A stretch of 10,043 nucleotides of DNA, from assembly GCA_017437345.1 (NCBI GenBank), contig JAFSBJ010000079.1, forward strand, positions 1 to 10,043, written 5' to 3'. The stretch's first letter is position 1, and each line of letters begins with the position of its first letter. Both the position numbers and the translations under genes were made by a program. The notes beneath the pieces were generated by a model. That model ran no database searches and had not been told where the DNA came from. It was given only the letters and a program-made list of their open reading frames with translations. Source of the DNA: Clostridia bacterium. GTDB taxonomy: Bacteria; Bacillota_A; Clostridia; UMGS1810. Of this stretch, positions 1-6,719 are shown in pieces.

Positions 1-100
1 CCTGCATCCAGGGTGCGGGAATCAGCTTACTTATCCACATAAGCACAGTTGCCAGTGCTATCATAATAGCACTAAGCGATAATTTTTTAGTTGTGTTCAT
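1..100 (-). CDS. thiT: ECF thiamine transporter S component, ThiT-like (5' part only)
   Basis: Only the first 33 codons are in the window; the gene continues beyond position 1. The start is the ATG at 100-98 (minus strand), preceded by an AAAGGA ribosome site. The visible residues begin MNTTKKLSLSAIMIALATVL and end in IPAPWMQ. That is a short basic N-terminus, then a first hydrophobic helix (about residues 9-27), then a Pro-rich loop ending in WMQ, where ThiT-type proteins carry a (W/P)-x-QGGS segment. ThiT is the membrane substrate-binding subunit of an energy-coupling-factor importer that takes up thiamine. The leader carries a TPP riboswitch followed by a terminator, which independently points to a thiamine-related function. 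Another TPP-regulated ECF S component, such as a hydroxymethylpyrimidine transporter, cannot be excluded from 33 residues. Confidence 0.7.
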   Translation of the reverse strand, partial: MNTTKKLSLSAIMIALATVLMWISKLIPAPWMQ

Positions 101-143
101 AATAATTATTCCTTTCACTAATAGATTTTGAAAAGAATAATCC

Positions 144-179
144 CAACAAAAAATCGAACCGCGGGAAATCGGTTCGATT
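144..179 (-). terminator. Riboswitch-controlled intrinsic terminator
   Basis: The minus strand has a perfect 10-bp stem (152-161 with 170-179) around an 8-base loop, followed at 151-146 by a T-rich tract (TTTTTGTTG). It lies between the TPP aptamer and the start codon at 100. This is the expected place for a thiamine-pyrophosphate-dependent transcription terminator. Ligand binding should favour this hairpin and stop transcription before the transporter gene. Confidence 0.85.
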
Positions 180-200
180 ATAGAAAATCAAAGCAAATAT

Positions 201-284
201 TTCCCTACGTTGGCATTATCCAAATCAGGTTATAGGTTAAAGCGGCAATACGCTTACTCTCAGCCTGCATGCGCAAGCACCCAG
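201..284 (-). promoter_or_regulatory. TPP riboswitch (THI element)
   Basis: Read on the minus strand, the element has the conserved TPP aptamer landmarks in order: GGGTGC (282-277), GGCTGAGAG (about 264-256), ACCTGATTTGGATAATG (about 232-216) and GCCAACGTAGGGAA (to 201). In the pyrophosphate-sensing arm the usual CUGG/CCAG stem is replaced by UUGG/CCAA, a compensatory change that keeps pairing and supports a functional RNA. An extra small hairpin (AAGCG/CGCTT) sits in the variable region between the two arms. It lies about 20 bases after the predicted transcript start and before an intrinsic terminator, consistent with transcription attenuation of the thiamine transporter. Confidence 0.95.
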
Positions 285-293
285 ATTTAATTT

Positions 294-307
294 TTGTTCC
301 GGAACAA
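294..307. repeat. 14-bp perfect palindrome at the transporter transcript start
   Basis: TTGTTCCGGAACAA is a perfect palindrome with no central spacer, so it cannot form a good RNA hairpin but could bind a dimeric repressor. It overlaps the predicted transcription start (about 305) of the minus-strand riboswitch transcript. No regulator is recognised. Confidence 0.5.
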
Positions 308-311
308 GCTT

Positions 312-340
312 ATTATAGCTCTATATATTTTATTTGTCAA
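312..340 (-). promoter_or_regulatory. Sigma-A promoter of the thiamine transporter
   Basis: On the minus strand a perfect TTGACA (340-335) and a perfect TATAAT (317-312) are separated by exactly 17 bases. The predicted transcript start is near 305, just ahead of the TPP riboswitch. It is divergent from the SRP RNA promoter, with an AT-rich stretch of about 130 bases between them that shows no other supported feature. Confidence 0.9.
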
Positions 341-472
341 TAAAAATATTATTTTGCGTTTTCTTCCTGCATTGTTTTCAGCTTTTTATTTTGCAAAAAT
401 AAACAATAAAATTTAATTAAATCTTTCTTATTTATCTAAAACAATGAACTTAATTTTATTTTTGTTTTTCAC

Positions 473-501
473 TTGATATTTATTGGTAAATGTAGTATAA
501 T
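473..501 (+). promoter_or_regulatory. Sigma-A promoter of the SRP RNA gene
   Basis: TTGATA (473-478) and a perfect TATAAT (496-501) are separated by 17 bases. The first base of the paired SRP RNA 5' end (509) lies 8 bases after the -10 box, which fits direct initiation at the mature or near-mature 5' end. Confidence 0.9.
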
Positions 502-508
502 ATCTAAT

Positions 509-773
509 GTCGCACAACCGGGGCAGTAGCGGTGCCCTGTACTTGCAATCCGCTGTAGCAAGGGTTATATCCTTTCTGAGGGTATTTCTGTTTTGGAAAG
601 TGCAGGTCAAGTGGCGTTGACGATTGGGTCTTGCGCAATACATTCCTGTGAACCTGGTCAGGTGAGGAATCAAGCAGCCATAAGCAGTTTTATGTATGTG
701 CCGCGAGAGTGCCCGGTCTGAGCTAACTAACCTGTAACGCCAGGATAGAATATTCGATTTTAGGATGTGCGAC
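509..773 (+). ncRNA. ffs: Large (Bacillus-type) signal recognition particle RNA
   Basis: This is the RNA core of the signal recognition particle, which with Ffh targets membrane and secreted proteins to the translocon. The 5' Alu-domain block (GGTAGCGGTGCC-like, then CTTGCAATCCGCT) and 3' blocks (TGTGCCGCG, GAGCTAACTA, GTAACGC) match the B. subtilis-type RNA as I know it. The Ffh-binding helix 8 is at 648-687, with GGTCAGG, a GGAA tetraloop closed by TGA/TCA, then AGCAGCC. The ends close as GTCGCACA (509-516) with TGTGCGAC (766-773). The length of about 265 nt is normal for the Alu-containing Firmicutes form. It lies directly upstream of dnaX, as in B. subtilis. Exact mature ends are inferred from the pairing. 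Confidence 0.96.
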
Positions 774-779
774 TTTTTT
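766..779 (+). terminator. Terminal helix plus T-run of the SRP RNA gene
   Basis: The 3' strand of the closing helix (766-773) runs directly into TTTTTT (774-779). The pairing partner is about 250 bases away, so this is not a classical short hairpin. Termination may be partial, and read-through would supply dnaX mRNA. Confidence 0.45.
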
Positions 780-812
780 AATAAAAAATTTTTGTGTAAA
801 TGAGGTGAAAAA

Positions 813-2438
813 ATGGCATATAAAGCTCTCTATAGAAAATGGCGTCCCGATACCTTCGATGCAGTAATAGGGCAGAACCACATAACCGATACCCTCCGCA
901 ATGAAATCCTAACAGGACACCTGGCTCATGCATATCTTTTCACCGGAACCCGCGGCACAGGTAAGACCTCAACAGCCAAGATTCTCAGCCGCGCTGTAAA
1001 CTGCATGAATCCTCATAACGGTAACCCATGTAATGAATGTGAATGCTGCGTTAAAATTGCCAATGAATTAAGTCTTGATGTTATGGAAATAGATGCCGCA
1101 TCCAATACAGGCGTCGATAATATCCGCGACATTATCGAGCAGCTTGGCTACCTTCCTTCAATGGGGAAATATAAAGTATATATCATCGACGAGGTTCATA
1201 TGCTGTCAACCGGAGCCTTTAATGCACTTTTAAAAACTCTGGAAGAACCTCCTTCTCATGTTATATTCATTCTTGCAACCACAGAAGTTCAGAAAATCCC
1301 TGCAACTATTCTTTCAAGATGCCAGAGATTTGATTTTAAAACAATAAGCGTTTATGATATAGTTTCCAATATCAAAAAGATTATTGAATCCGAAGGAATA
1401 AATGCCGATGAAGATGCTCTTGAATATGTGGCATTTTTAGGTGATGGTTCAATGCGAGATTCACTCAGTATCTTTGATCAGTGCCTTGCATTTAAAAATA
1501 ACGACATCACTCTTTCTGATGTCACAAATATTGTTGGCGCCATAGACGACACAGTTCTCTACGACTTTGCCAAGGATATTGCAAAATCAGATGTTTCATC
1601 AGCTCTTGCCCGCTTTAATTCCTGTGTTAATTCAGGAAAGAATTTTGATAATATAATAAATGGTCTTATGCAGGTAATGCGTGAGATTTTAATGTTTAAA
1701 ATTAATTCTGATGAATATGCAGTCAGCAAGCTTAAGCGCAAATGCCTATCAGAGTGTGCTCCGCTGTTTGAAATTCCGTCTTTAGTGAGATACATCGGCA
1801 TTTTAAATGACTGCATCCATTCCTTTAAAAGCTTTTCTTCCCAAAGGGTTCTTTGTGAGTGTGCTCTTATTAATCTTACAACACCCCAGCTTAGCTGCGA
1901 TACAGATTCCCTTGCTTCAAGAATAGCCGCTTTGGAAAATAGACTATCATGCCTTGAAAAGAATCCCCCTGCAAGGGCAGAACAGGTAGAAGCACCGATG
2001 AATCAATATCCGGAAGATGAAATTCCTCTTCCTGAGCCGCCGCAATATGAAGATGCTGTGATTCCGGATGATATTACCCCTGTCAAAAAAGAGGAATCAA
2101 ACATTCCTCAGGGCGACGGAGCAAAGATTATAGCCAATTGGAATGATGTTATGACAGCTATAAGCTCCACAGGTAAAATCAGAGTCTTTACAGCTCTCTA
2201 CGGAATCAAACCTCAGTTTGATGATGGAAAGCTTGTTATTTGCGTAACAGATAACGATAAAAAGCGTCTTTTAACCGAGAATCTTGGTTTAATAAAAGAC
2301 AGCATAAAATCATCCATTGGTGTTGATGCTGAAATAATTTTTACTGCAGAACCACCCGTAATTCAGAAAAAAGATGATGTATTTTCCAATCTTGGAGATA
2401 TAAAGAAAAACTTCCCTGCAAACATAAGGATTGATTGA
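813..2438 (+). CDS. dnaX: DNA polymerase III subunit gamma/tau
   Basis: This is the ATPase subunit of the clamp-loader complex, which opens and loads the beta sliding clamp and bridges it to the polymerase. The 541-residue protein has an AAA+ module at its N-terminus. Visible motifs are Walker A GTRGTGKT (45-52), four zinc-ligand cysteines (C64, C73, C76, C79), Walker B with DEVH (126-129), sensor 1 ATT (155-157) and the arginine-finger SRC (168-170). The clamp-loader collar follows to about residue 360. Next comes a short coiled segment and an acidic, Pro-rich linker (about 370-430), then a small C-terminal domain. The length is slightly below the B. subtilis protein. The ATG at 813 follows AGGTGA by six bases. 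Only about 33 bases separate it from the SRP RNA T-run, with no obvious own promoter. The usual downstream ebfC-recR pair is absent; a threonine operon follows instead. Confidence 0.97.
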   Translation: MAYKALYRKWRPDTFDAVIGQNHITDTLRNEILTGHLAHAYLFTGTRGTGKTSTAKILSRAVNCMNPHNGNPCNECECCVKIANELSLDVMEIDAASNTGVDNIRDIIEQLGYLPSMGKYKVYIIDEVHMLSTGAFNALLKTLEEPPSHVIFILATTEVQKIPATILSRCQRFDFKTISVYDIVSNIKKIIESEGINADEDALEYVAFLGDGSMRDSLSIFDQCLAFKNNDITLSDVTNIVGAIDDTVLYDFAKDIAKSDVSSALARFNSCVNSGKNFDNIINGLMQVMREILMFKINSDEYAVSKLKRKCLSECAPLFEIPSLVRYIGILNDCIHSFKSFSSQRVLCECALINLTTPQLSCDTDSLASRIAALENRLSCLEKNPPARAEQVEAPMNQYPEDEIPLPEPPQYEDAVIPDDITPVKKEESNIPQGDGAKIIANWNDVMTAISSTGKIRVFTALYGIKPQFDDGKLVICVTDNDKKRLLTENLGLIKDSIKSSIGVDAEIIFTAEPPVIQKKDDVFSNLGDIKKNFPANIRID

Positions 2439-2463
2439 CAATAAAGGGGATTTGTGGTAAAAT
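2435..2463 (+). promoter_or_regulatory. Sigma-A promoter of hom-thrB-lysC
   Basis: A perfect TTGACA (2435-2440) and TAAAAT (2458-2463) are separated by 17 bases, and the -35 box overlaps the dnaX stop codon TGA (2436-2438). The predicted start near 2470 leaves a leader of only about 34 bases. That is too short for a T-box, lysine riboswitch or attenuator, so any control must act at initiation or through enzyme feedback. Confidence 0.85.
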
Positions 2464-2503
2464 ATATAACTAATTTATGATACAAAAGCTGGAGGTAATA
2501 CAC

Positions 2504-3721
2504 ATGGTAAAAATTGCTATAATTGGTTTTGGTGTGGTAGGTTCAGGTGTTTATGAAGTTCTTCGCAAAAATGCGTCGGATATAGCCTCAAATGCCACCA
2601 CAGAAATCGATATTAAATATATTCTCGACATCCGTGATTTTTCGTCACATAGCGAAAGTCATCTTTTTGTAAATGATGTCAATACCATAGCAAACGACGA
2701 AGAAGTTGAAATCGTTGTTGAAACAATGGGCGGCCTTGAGCCTGCAAATAGCTTCACTCGTTTGTGCCTTTCAAAAGGAAAAAGTGTGGTAACCTCCAAT
2801 AAAGAGCTCGTTGCAACCTATGGAGATGAACTTTTTAAGCTTGCCGAGGAAAACAACTGTAAATATTTCTATGAAGCAAGTGTTGGCGGCGGAATTCCCA
2901 TTATCCGTCCTCTTTCAAAATGCCTTGCCGCAAACCGCATCGATAAAATAGCAGGTATATTAAATGGCACAACCAATTATATCCTAACAAGAATGTTTGG
3001 CGACAATGCATCCTTTGAATCAGCTCTTAGCGAAGCTCAGGAAAAAGGCTATGCCGAAAAAGACCCCACAGCCGATGTTGAAGGCCTCGACACAGGCAAA
3101 AAAATCTGCATCCTTTCTTCAATGATTAATGGCGAAAAAATTGATCATCGTGATGTACATACAGAAGGCATAACCAAAATCACAACAGAAGATACCGAAT
3201 ATGCCACCAAATTCAATTCTGTTATAAAGCTTATCGGTCTTTGTGAGCGAAATGACGATAAATATTCAGTAGTTGTGGCACCAATGCTTGTAAATCGTGA
3301 ATCTCCCTTATATGGAGTAGATGATGTCTTCAACGGTATAATGGTTTCCGGCAATATGCTCGGCGATGCTCTTTTCTATGGCAGAGGCGCCGGCAAACTC
3401 CCCACAGCAAGTGCAGTTGTTGCCGATGTAATTGATATCGCTAAAAATAAAAACGACAAATTCATAGCACCATGGAAATCTTCAACCAAGGATGTTCTGG
3501 TTCCCTATGAAGAGATAAAATCAGCAATGTATGTCCGCGTTAAATCAGATGATGTGTCAAAAGCTGTAAGCTATGTTATCAAAGCCTTTGATGAAAACAT
3601 AAAATGTGAAATAACCTGCGGAGAATTTGCATTCATCACCCCGGTCAACACAATATCCAGCATCAATAAAGCTCTGTCCGGCATCCCCGGAACAGTTCTC
3701 TCACAGCTTATGGTATTATAG
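2504..3721 (+). CDS. hom: Homoserine dehydrogenase
   Basis: It reduces aspartate semialdehyde to homoserine with NAD(P)H, the branch to threonine and methionine, in the cytoplasm. The start chosen is the ATG at 2504, which follows GGAGGT by seven bases. An in-frame ATG nine codons earlier (2477) has no ribosome site. The protein is then 405 residues. Visible motifs are the Rossmann GxGxxG in IIGFGVVGSG (6-15), SVVTSNKELVA (94-104), the substrate region EASVGGGIPII (124-134), GILNGTTNYIL (151-161), and DPTADVEGLDTGKK (187-200) with the likely catalytic Asp196 and Lys200. YGRGAGKLPTASAV lies near 302-315. The last 65 or so residues look like a compact ACT-type regulatory domain, a little shorter than in B. 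subtilis Hom. It is the first gene of hom-thrB-lysC; its stop overlaps the thrB ribosome site. Confidence 0.97.
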   Translation: MVKIAIIGFGVVGSGVYEVLRKNASDIASNATTEIDIKYILDIRDFSSHSESHLFVNDVNTIANDEEVEIVVETMGGLEPANSFTRLCLSKGKSVVTSNKELVATYGDELFKLAEENNCKYFYEASVGGGIPIIRPLSKCLAANRIDKIAGILNGTTNYILTRMFGDNASFESALSEAQEKGYAEKDPTADVEGLDTGKKICILSSMINGEKIDHRDVHTEGITKITTEDTEYATKFNSVIKLIGLCERNDDKYSVVVAPMLVNRESPLYGVDDVFNGIMVSGNMLGDALFYGRGAGKLPTASAVVADVIDIAKNKNDKFIAPWKSSTKDVLVPYEEIKSAMYVRVKSDDVSKAVSYVIKAFDENIKCEITCGEFAFITPVNTISSINKALSGIPGTVLSQLMVL

Positions 3722-3730
3722 GAGAAATAA

Positions 3731-4633
3731 ATGTTTAAAGTCAGAGTCCCTGCGTCAAGTGCAAATCTCGGTCCGGGTTTCGATTGTATGGGAGTAGCTC
3801 TCAATTTATATTGTGAAGCCGAATTTGAAGCAATTGATTCAGGGTTTGAAATCAACATAATAAAAGAGGGCAGTACCTATGTTCCTCAGAATGAAAATAA
3901 TCTTGTTTTCAGGGCAATGAGCCATCTTTATATGAAGGCAGGCAAAGCTTTAGCTCCTGTAAGGGTTAATATCTCATCCGATATTCCCGTCACCCGTGGT
4001 CTTGGCAGCAGCTCAGCCGCAATAATAACAGGTCTTGTAGCTGCCAATCATATGCTGGAAAATCATTTTTCCAAAGACGAGCTTTTGTATTTTGCCTATG
4101 AAATCGAAGGTCATCCCGACAATGTAACCCCGGCTCTTTTAGGGGGCTACACAGTTTCTTTTTGTGACAACAGAAAAATCATATATTCAAAAACAGAGGT
4201 TTCCCGCGATATAAAATTTGCAGTAATGATTCCTGATTTTTATCTCCAGACCCGAAAATCAAGAGCTCTCATTCCCCATATCACCTCCACCAAAAATGCA
4301 AGCTATAATATAGCCAGAGCATCCCTTCTGGCATCAGCCTTTGCAAAAGGTGATAAATCCCTTCTTTCTTATTGCTTCCGCGACAGGATTCATCAGAAAT
4401 TCCGATTCCCATATATCCGCAGCGGTGAATATATTATAAGAGCGGCAAGAAGGTTTGGAGCAAGTGGTGGTTATATAAGCGGCGCAGGTCCAACGATAAT
4501 GTCTGTTGTTTGTGAAAATTATAAAGAGTTTTCAGATAAAATGAATTCACTCATAAAAACAAATTTGCCTGATTGGCGTCTTGTTATGCTTGAAGCAGAC
4601 AATGACGGTGCAGTTATAGAAAATAATATATAG
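3731..4633 (+). CDS. thrB: Homoserine kinase
   Basis: It phosphorylates homoserine with ATP to O-phosphohomoserine, the substrate of threonine synthase, and is a cytoplasmic member of the GHMP kinase superfamily. The 300-residue length is typical. The three GHMP motifs are visible: PASSANLGPGFD (7-18), the phosphate-binding loop VTRGLGSSSAA (87-97), and the C-terminal GGYISGAGPTIMSV (236-249). EGHPDNVTPALLGG (126-139) is characteristic of ThrB. The start at 3731 lies nine bases after the hom stop, and the GGAG ribosome site (3721-3724) overlaps that stop, suggesting coupled translation. A threonine synthase gene (thrC) is not in the window, so the last step must be encoded elsewhere. Confidence 0.97.
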   Translation: MFKVRVPASSANLGPGFDCMGVALNLYCEAEFEAIDSGFEINIIKEGSTYVPQNENNLVFRAMSHLYMKAGKALAPVRVNISSDIPVTRGLGSSSAAIITGLVAANHMLENHFSKDELLYFAYEIEGHPDNVTPALLGGYTVSFCDNRKIIYSKTEVSRDIKFAVMIPDFYLQTRKSRALIPHITSTKNASYNIARASLLASAFAKGDKSLLSYCFRDRIHQKFRFPYIRSGEYIIRAARRFGASGGYISGAGPTIMSVVCENYKEFSDKMNSLIKTNLPDWRLVMLEADNDGAVIENNI

Positions 4634-4645
4634 GAGGAATAATAA

Positions 4646-5857
4646 ATGTCACTTATAGTTCAGAAGTTTGGCGGTTCTTCGGTTAAAGATGCCGAAAGAG
4701 TAATGAATGTTGCCAGACGCATAGTTGACACATATAAGCAGGGAAATTCGGTAGTGGTTATAGTATCAGCCCAGGGCGACACCACCGACGATTTAATTGA
4801 AAAAGCAAAAGAAATCAATCCCAATGCTTCAAAAAGAGAAATGGATATGCTCCTTTCAACGGGTGAGCAGATATCAATCTCACTTCTTGCAATGGCAATT
4901 CAGAGCCTCGGGTATAATGCAGTTTCATTAACAGGCTGGCAGTCAGGTATGACAACCGACTCCAACTACAGCAAATCCCGAATCAAAAAAATCAATACAG
5001 AAAGACTCCAGAAAGAACTCGAAGCCAACAATATCGTTATTGTTGCCGGATTCCAGGGAATCAATAAATATGACGACATCACAACCCTCGGAAGAGGCGG
5101 CTCCGACACATCCGCTGTTGCAATTGCTGCAGCTCTTCATGCCGACCTTTGTGAAATCTACACAGATGTTGACGGTGTCTACACAGCCGACCCCCGAATT
5201 GTTAAAAATGCTAAAAAACTCGATTCAATTTCCTTTGATGAAATGCTTGAATTAGCAAGTCTCGGAGCAGGTGTTCTTCATAACCGTTCAGTTGAGCTTG
5301 CTAAAAAATATAATGTAAATTTAATGGTTCGTTCAAGTCTTAATAATAATCCCGGAACAGTTGTTAAGGAGGAAAACAAAATGGAAAGAATGATAGTTAA
5401 AGGTGTTGCAAGAGATAATGATGTAGCCAGAATCTCTATCTGCAATATAGAAGATAAACCCGGTATGGCATTTAAAGTGTTCTCACTTCTTGCCTCCAAA
5501 AAAATCAATGTAGATATAATCCTTCAGTCAATCGGCAGAGAAGGAAAAAAAGACATCAGCTTCACAGTAAATGAAGACAATCTTGAAAAAGCTGTTGAAA
5601 TTCTCGAAGAAAATAAAGAAAGACTTTCATTTGAAGAACTCAAAACAAGCAACGAGGTAAGCAAAATTTCAATCGTTGGTTCCGGTATGGTAAATAACCC
5701 CGGCGTTGCCTGCACAATGTTTGAAGCACTCTATGATGCAAATATCAACATCCACATGATTTCAACATCAGAAATCAAGGTTTCTGTGCTTATCAATAAG
5801 AAAAATGCAGACAAAGCAATGAATGTTATCCACGATAAATTCAATCTTGCTGAGTAA
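4646..5857 (+). CDS. lysC: Aspartate kinase (alpha subunit, full-length)
   Basis: It phosphorylates aspartate to 4-phosphoaspartate, the first committed step toward lysine, threonine and methionine. The 403 residues have an amino-acid-kinase domain (about 1-235) with KFGGSSV (7-13), STGEQ (71-75), TLGRGGSDTSA (147-157) and YTDVDGVYTADPR (182-194). Two C-terminal ACT domains follow: KPGMAFKVFSLLASKKINVD, then NNPGVACTMFEALYDANIN with SEIKVSVL. This is the size and layout of the lysine-sensitive, alpha2beta2 type found in Bacillus and Corynebacterium. A GGAGG site precedes the start, 12 bases after thrB. It closes the operon. Which amino acid feeds back on it cannot be told from sequence; the operon context favours threonine, the alpha/beta type favours lysine or lysine plus threonine. 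Confidence 0.96.
   Translation: MSLIVQKFGGSSVKDAERVMNVARRIVDTYKQGNSVVVIVSAQGDTTDDLIEKAKEINPNASKREMDMLLSTGEQISISLLAMAIQSLGYNAVSLTGWQSGMTTDSNYSKSRIKKINTERLQKELEANNIVIVAGFQGINKYDDITTLGRGGSDTSAVAIAAALHADLCEIYTDVDGVYTADPRIVKNAKKLDSISFDEMLELASLGAGVLHNRSVELAKKYNVNLMVRSSLNNNPGTVVKEENKMERMIVKGVARDNDVARISICNIEDKPGMAFKVFSLLASKKINVDIILQSIGREGKKDISFTVNEDNLEKAVEILEENKERLSFEELKTSNEVSKISIVGSGMVNNPGVACTMFEALYDANINIHMISTSEIKVSVLINKKNADKAMNVIHDKFNLAE
5366..5372 (+). promoter_or_regulatory. Internal Shine-Dalgarno for the lysC beta subunit
   Basis: AAGGAGG lies inside lysC, eight bases before an in-frame ATG at 5381. It is the strongest ribosome-site match in the operon, better than the one at the gene's own start. 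It sits in the linker between the kinase and ACT domains, coding for VVKEENKM. Confidence 0.8.
5381..5857 (+). CDS. lysC: Aspartate kinase beta subunit (internal in-frame start)
   Basis: Translation starting at Met246 of LysC would give a 158-residue protein made of just the two ACT domains. In B. subtilis aspartokinase II and C. glutamicum LysC the same arrangement yields a separate regulatory beta subunit, and in B. subtilis beta also starts after about 245 residues. Seen in the sequence are an AAGGAGG with ideal eight-base spacing, a start codon exactly at the domain boundary, and the same reading frame. The existence of the beta polypeptide here is inferred from family knowledge. The beta chain pairs its ACT domains with those of alpha to form the effector-binding interface. 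Confidence 0.75.
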   Translation: MERMIVKGVARDNDVARISICNIEDKPGMAFKVFSLLASKKINVDIILQSIGREGKKDISFTVNEDNLEKAVEILEENKERLSFEELKTSNEVSKISIVGSGMVNNPGVACTMFEALYDANINIHMISTSEIKVSVLINKKNADKAMNVIHDKFNLAE

Positions 5858-5884
5858 TAAATAGTTTTATAATGGCTATTGTAT

Positions 5885-5934
5885 GGGCGGATGCCCGCAT
5901 CCGCCAAAGGGCAGATGTGGGATCCGCCCGTTTT
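5885..5934 (+). terminator. Long GC-rich hairpin after lysC (terminator or dispersed repeat)
   Basis: GGGCGGAT (5885-5892) pairs with ATCCGCCC (5922-5929). CCC (5894-5896) then pairs with GGG (5919-5921), and an inner stem forms from GCATC/GATGT and GCC/GGC around an AAA loop. TTTT follows at 5931-5934. This can act as the intrinsic terminator of hom-thrB-lysC, although the T-run is short. The 5' half alone can form a competing hairpin, GGCGGATG (5886-5893) with CATCCGCC (5898-5905). The GC-rich composition stands out from its AT-rich flanks and resembles short palindromic elements that I recall being dispersed between genes in gut Clostridia. That last point is from memory, not tested. Confidence 0.6.
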
Positions 5935-5958
5935 ATATGATATGAAAGCAGGTAAAAT

Positions 5959-6717
5959 ATGATAAACGAACCCCGAAAAGATATAATAGAGGGCAGAAAT
6001 CCTGTTATGGAGGCTCTCAGATCAGGAAGAACAATAGATAAAATCCTTGTTCAGAATGGCGAAAAACAAGGCTCCATAATTAAAATTTTAAAATTGGCAA
6101 AGGAGGGGCGTATTGCTGTTTCCTATGTTGAAAAAGCAAAGCTCGATAGCCTTGCCTCCACCAAGGCGCACCAGGGCGTTATAGCCTATGTTGCCGCTAA
6201 GGAATATGTGAGCCTTAAAGATATAATAAATTCTGCCGCCCAAAAAGGCGAAGCTCCTTTTATTGTAATATGCGATGAAATAACCGATCCCCATAACCTT
6301 GGTTCAATTATCCGAACAGCCAATGCTGCAGGGGCTCATGGTGTTGTTATTTCAAAGCACAATGCTGTGGGGCTAAATAGCATAGTTGCCAAAACCTCAG
6401 CCGGAGCTGTGGAATTCACCCCCGTTGCCAAGGTTTCAAGCATAGCTCAGGCAATAGATAGTCTTAAAAAGGAAAATGTGTGGGTTGTTGGTGCAGATAT
6501 GGACGGTGACAGAACCGTTTATGAGCATGATTTCTCGGGCGGTGTTGCAATTGTCATCGGTAATGAAGGAAAAGGAATATCTCATCTTGTTAAAGAAAAA
6601 TGTGATTTTATAGTGAGAATTCCAATGCTTGGAAAAATTTCGTCTCTTAATGCATCTGTTGCAGGTGCGCTTATGATATATGAAGTTGTTAGAAGCAGAA
6701 GCGGAAAGGAAGAATAA
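5959..6717 (+). CDS. rlmB: 23S rRNA 2'-O-ribose methyltransferase, TrmH/SpoU family (RlmB-like)
   Basis: It is a SAM-dependent methyltransferase predicted to methylate a ribose of rRNA (RlmB: G2251 in E. coli numbering, in the peptidyl-transferase P loop). The 252 residues have an N-terminal substrate-binding domain, with IEGRNPVMEALRSG (10-23) and HQGVIAYV (71-78). The SPOUT knot domain follows: motif 1 DPHNLGSIIRTANAAG (110-125, with Asn113 and Arg119), motif 2 VAIVIGNEGKGIS (196-208), motif 3 IPMLGKISSLNASVAGAL (221-238). All three motifs are intact. The ATG at 5959 is preceded by AGGT at six bases. No convincing promoter lies between the upstream hairpin and the gene, so it may depend on read-through. 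The close paralogue TrmB/YacO naming is equivalent; exact target nucleotide is inferred. Confidence 0.93.
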   Translation: MINEPRKDIIEGRNPVMEALRSGRTIDKILVQNGEKQGSIIKILKLAKEGRIAVSYVEKAKLDSLASTKAHQGVIAYVAAKEYVSLKDIINSAAQKGEAPFIVICDEITDPHNLGSIIRTANAAGAHGVVISKHNAVGLNSIVAKTSAGAVEFTPVAKVSSIAQAIDSLKKENVWVVGADMDGDRTVYEHDFSGGVAIVIGNEGKGISHLVKEKCDFIVRIPMLGKISSLNASVAGALMIYEVVRSRSGKEE

Positions 6718-6719
6718 TA

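Noticed and set aside
385..403. AT-rich near-palindrome between the divergent promoters
   Set aside because: It is imperfect and of simple composition, expected often by chance in such sequence.
428..673. 81-residue open frame on the minus strand
   Set aside because: It lies across the SRP RNA gene and its promoter, has no ribosome site, and its composition is not protein-like.
2085..2372. Programmed frameshift site for a gamma form of dnaX (runs of AAAAAAG)
   Set aside because: Two AAAAAAG words exist (about 2085 and 2366), but both are read as AAA AAA G.. rather than A AAA AAG, and no downstream stem-loop or upstream stimulatory element was evident.
2477..2503. Nine-codon longer start for homoserine dehydrogenase
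   Set aside because: There is no ribosome site before 2477, whereas GGAGGT lies correctly before the ATG at 2504, where the Rossmann strand begins.
5847..5873. Promoter before rlmB (TTGCTG, TATAAT)
   Set aside because: The -10 is perfect, but the -35 matches at only three positions and the spacer is 15, so it is mentioned only as a possibility.
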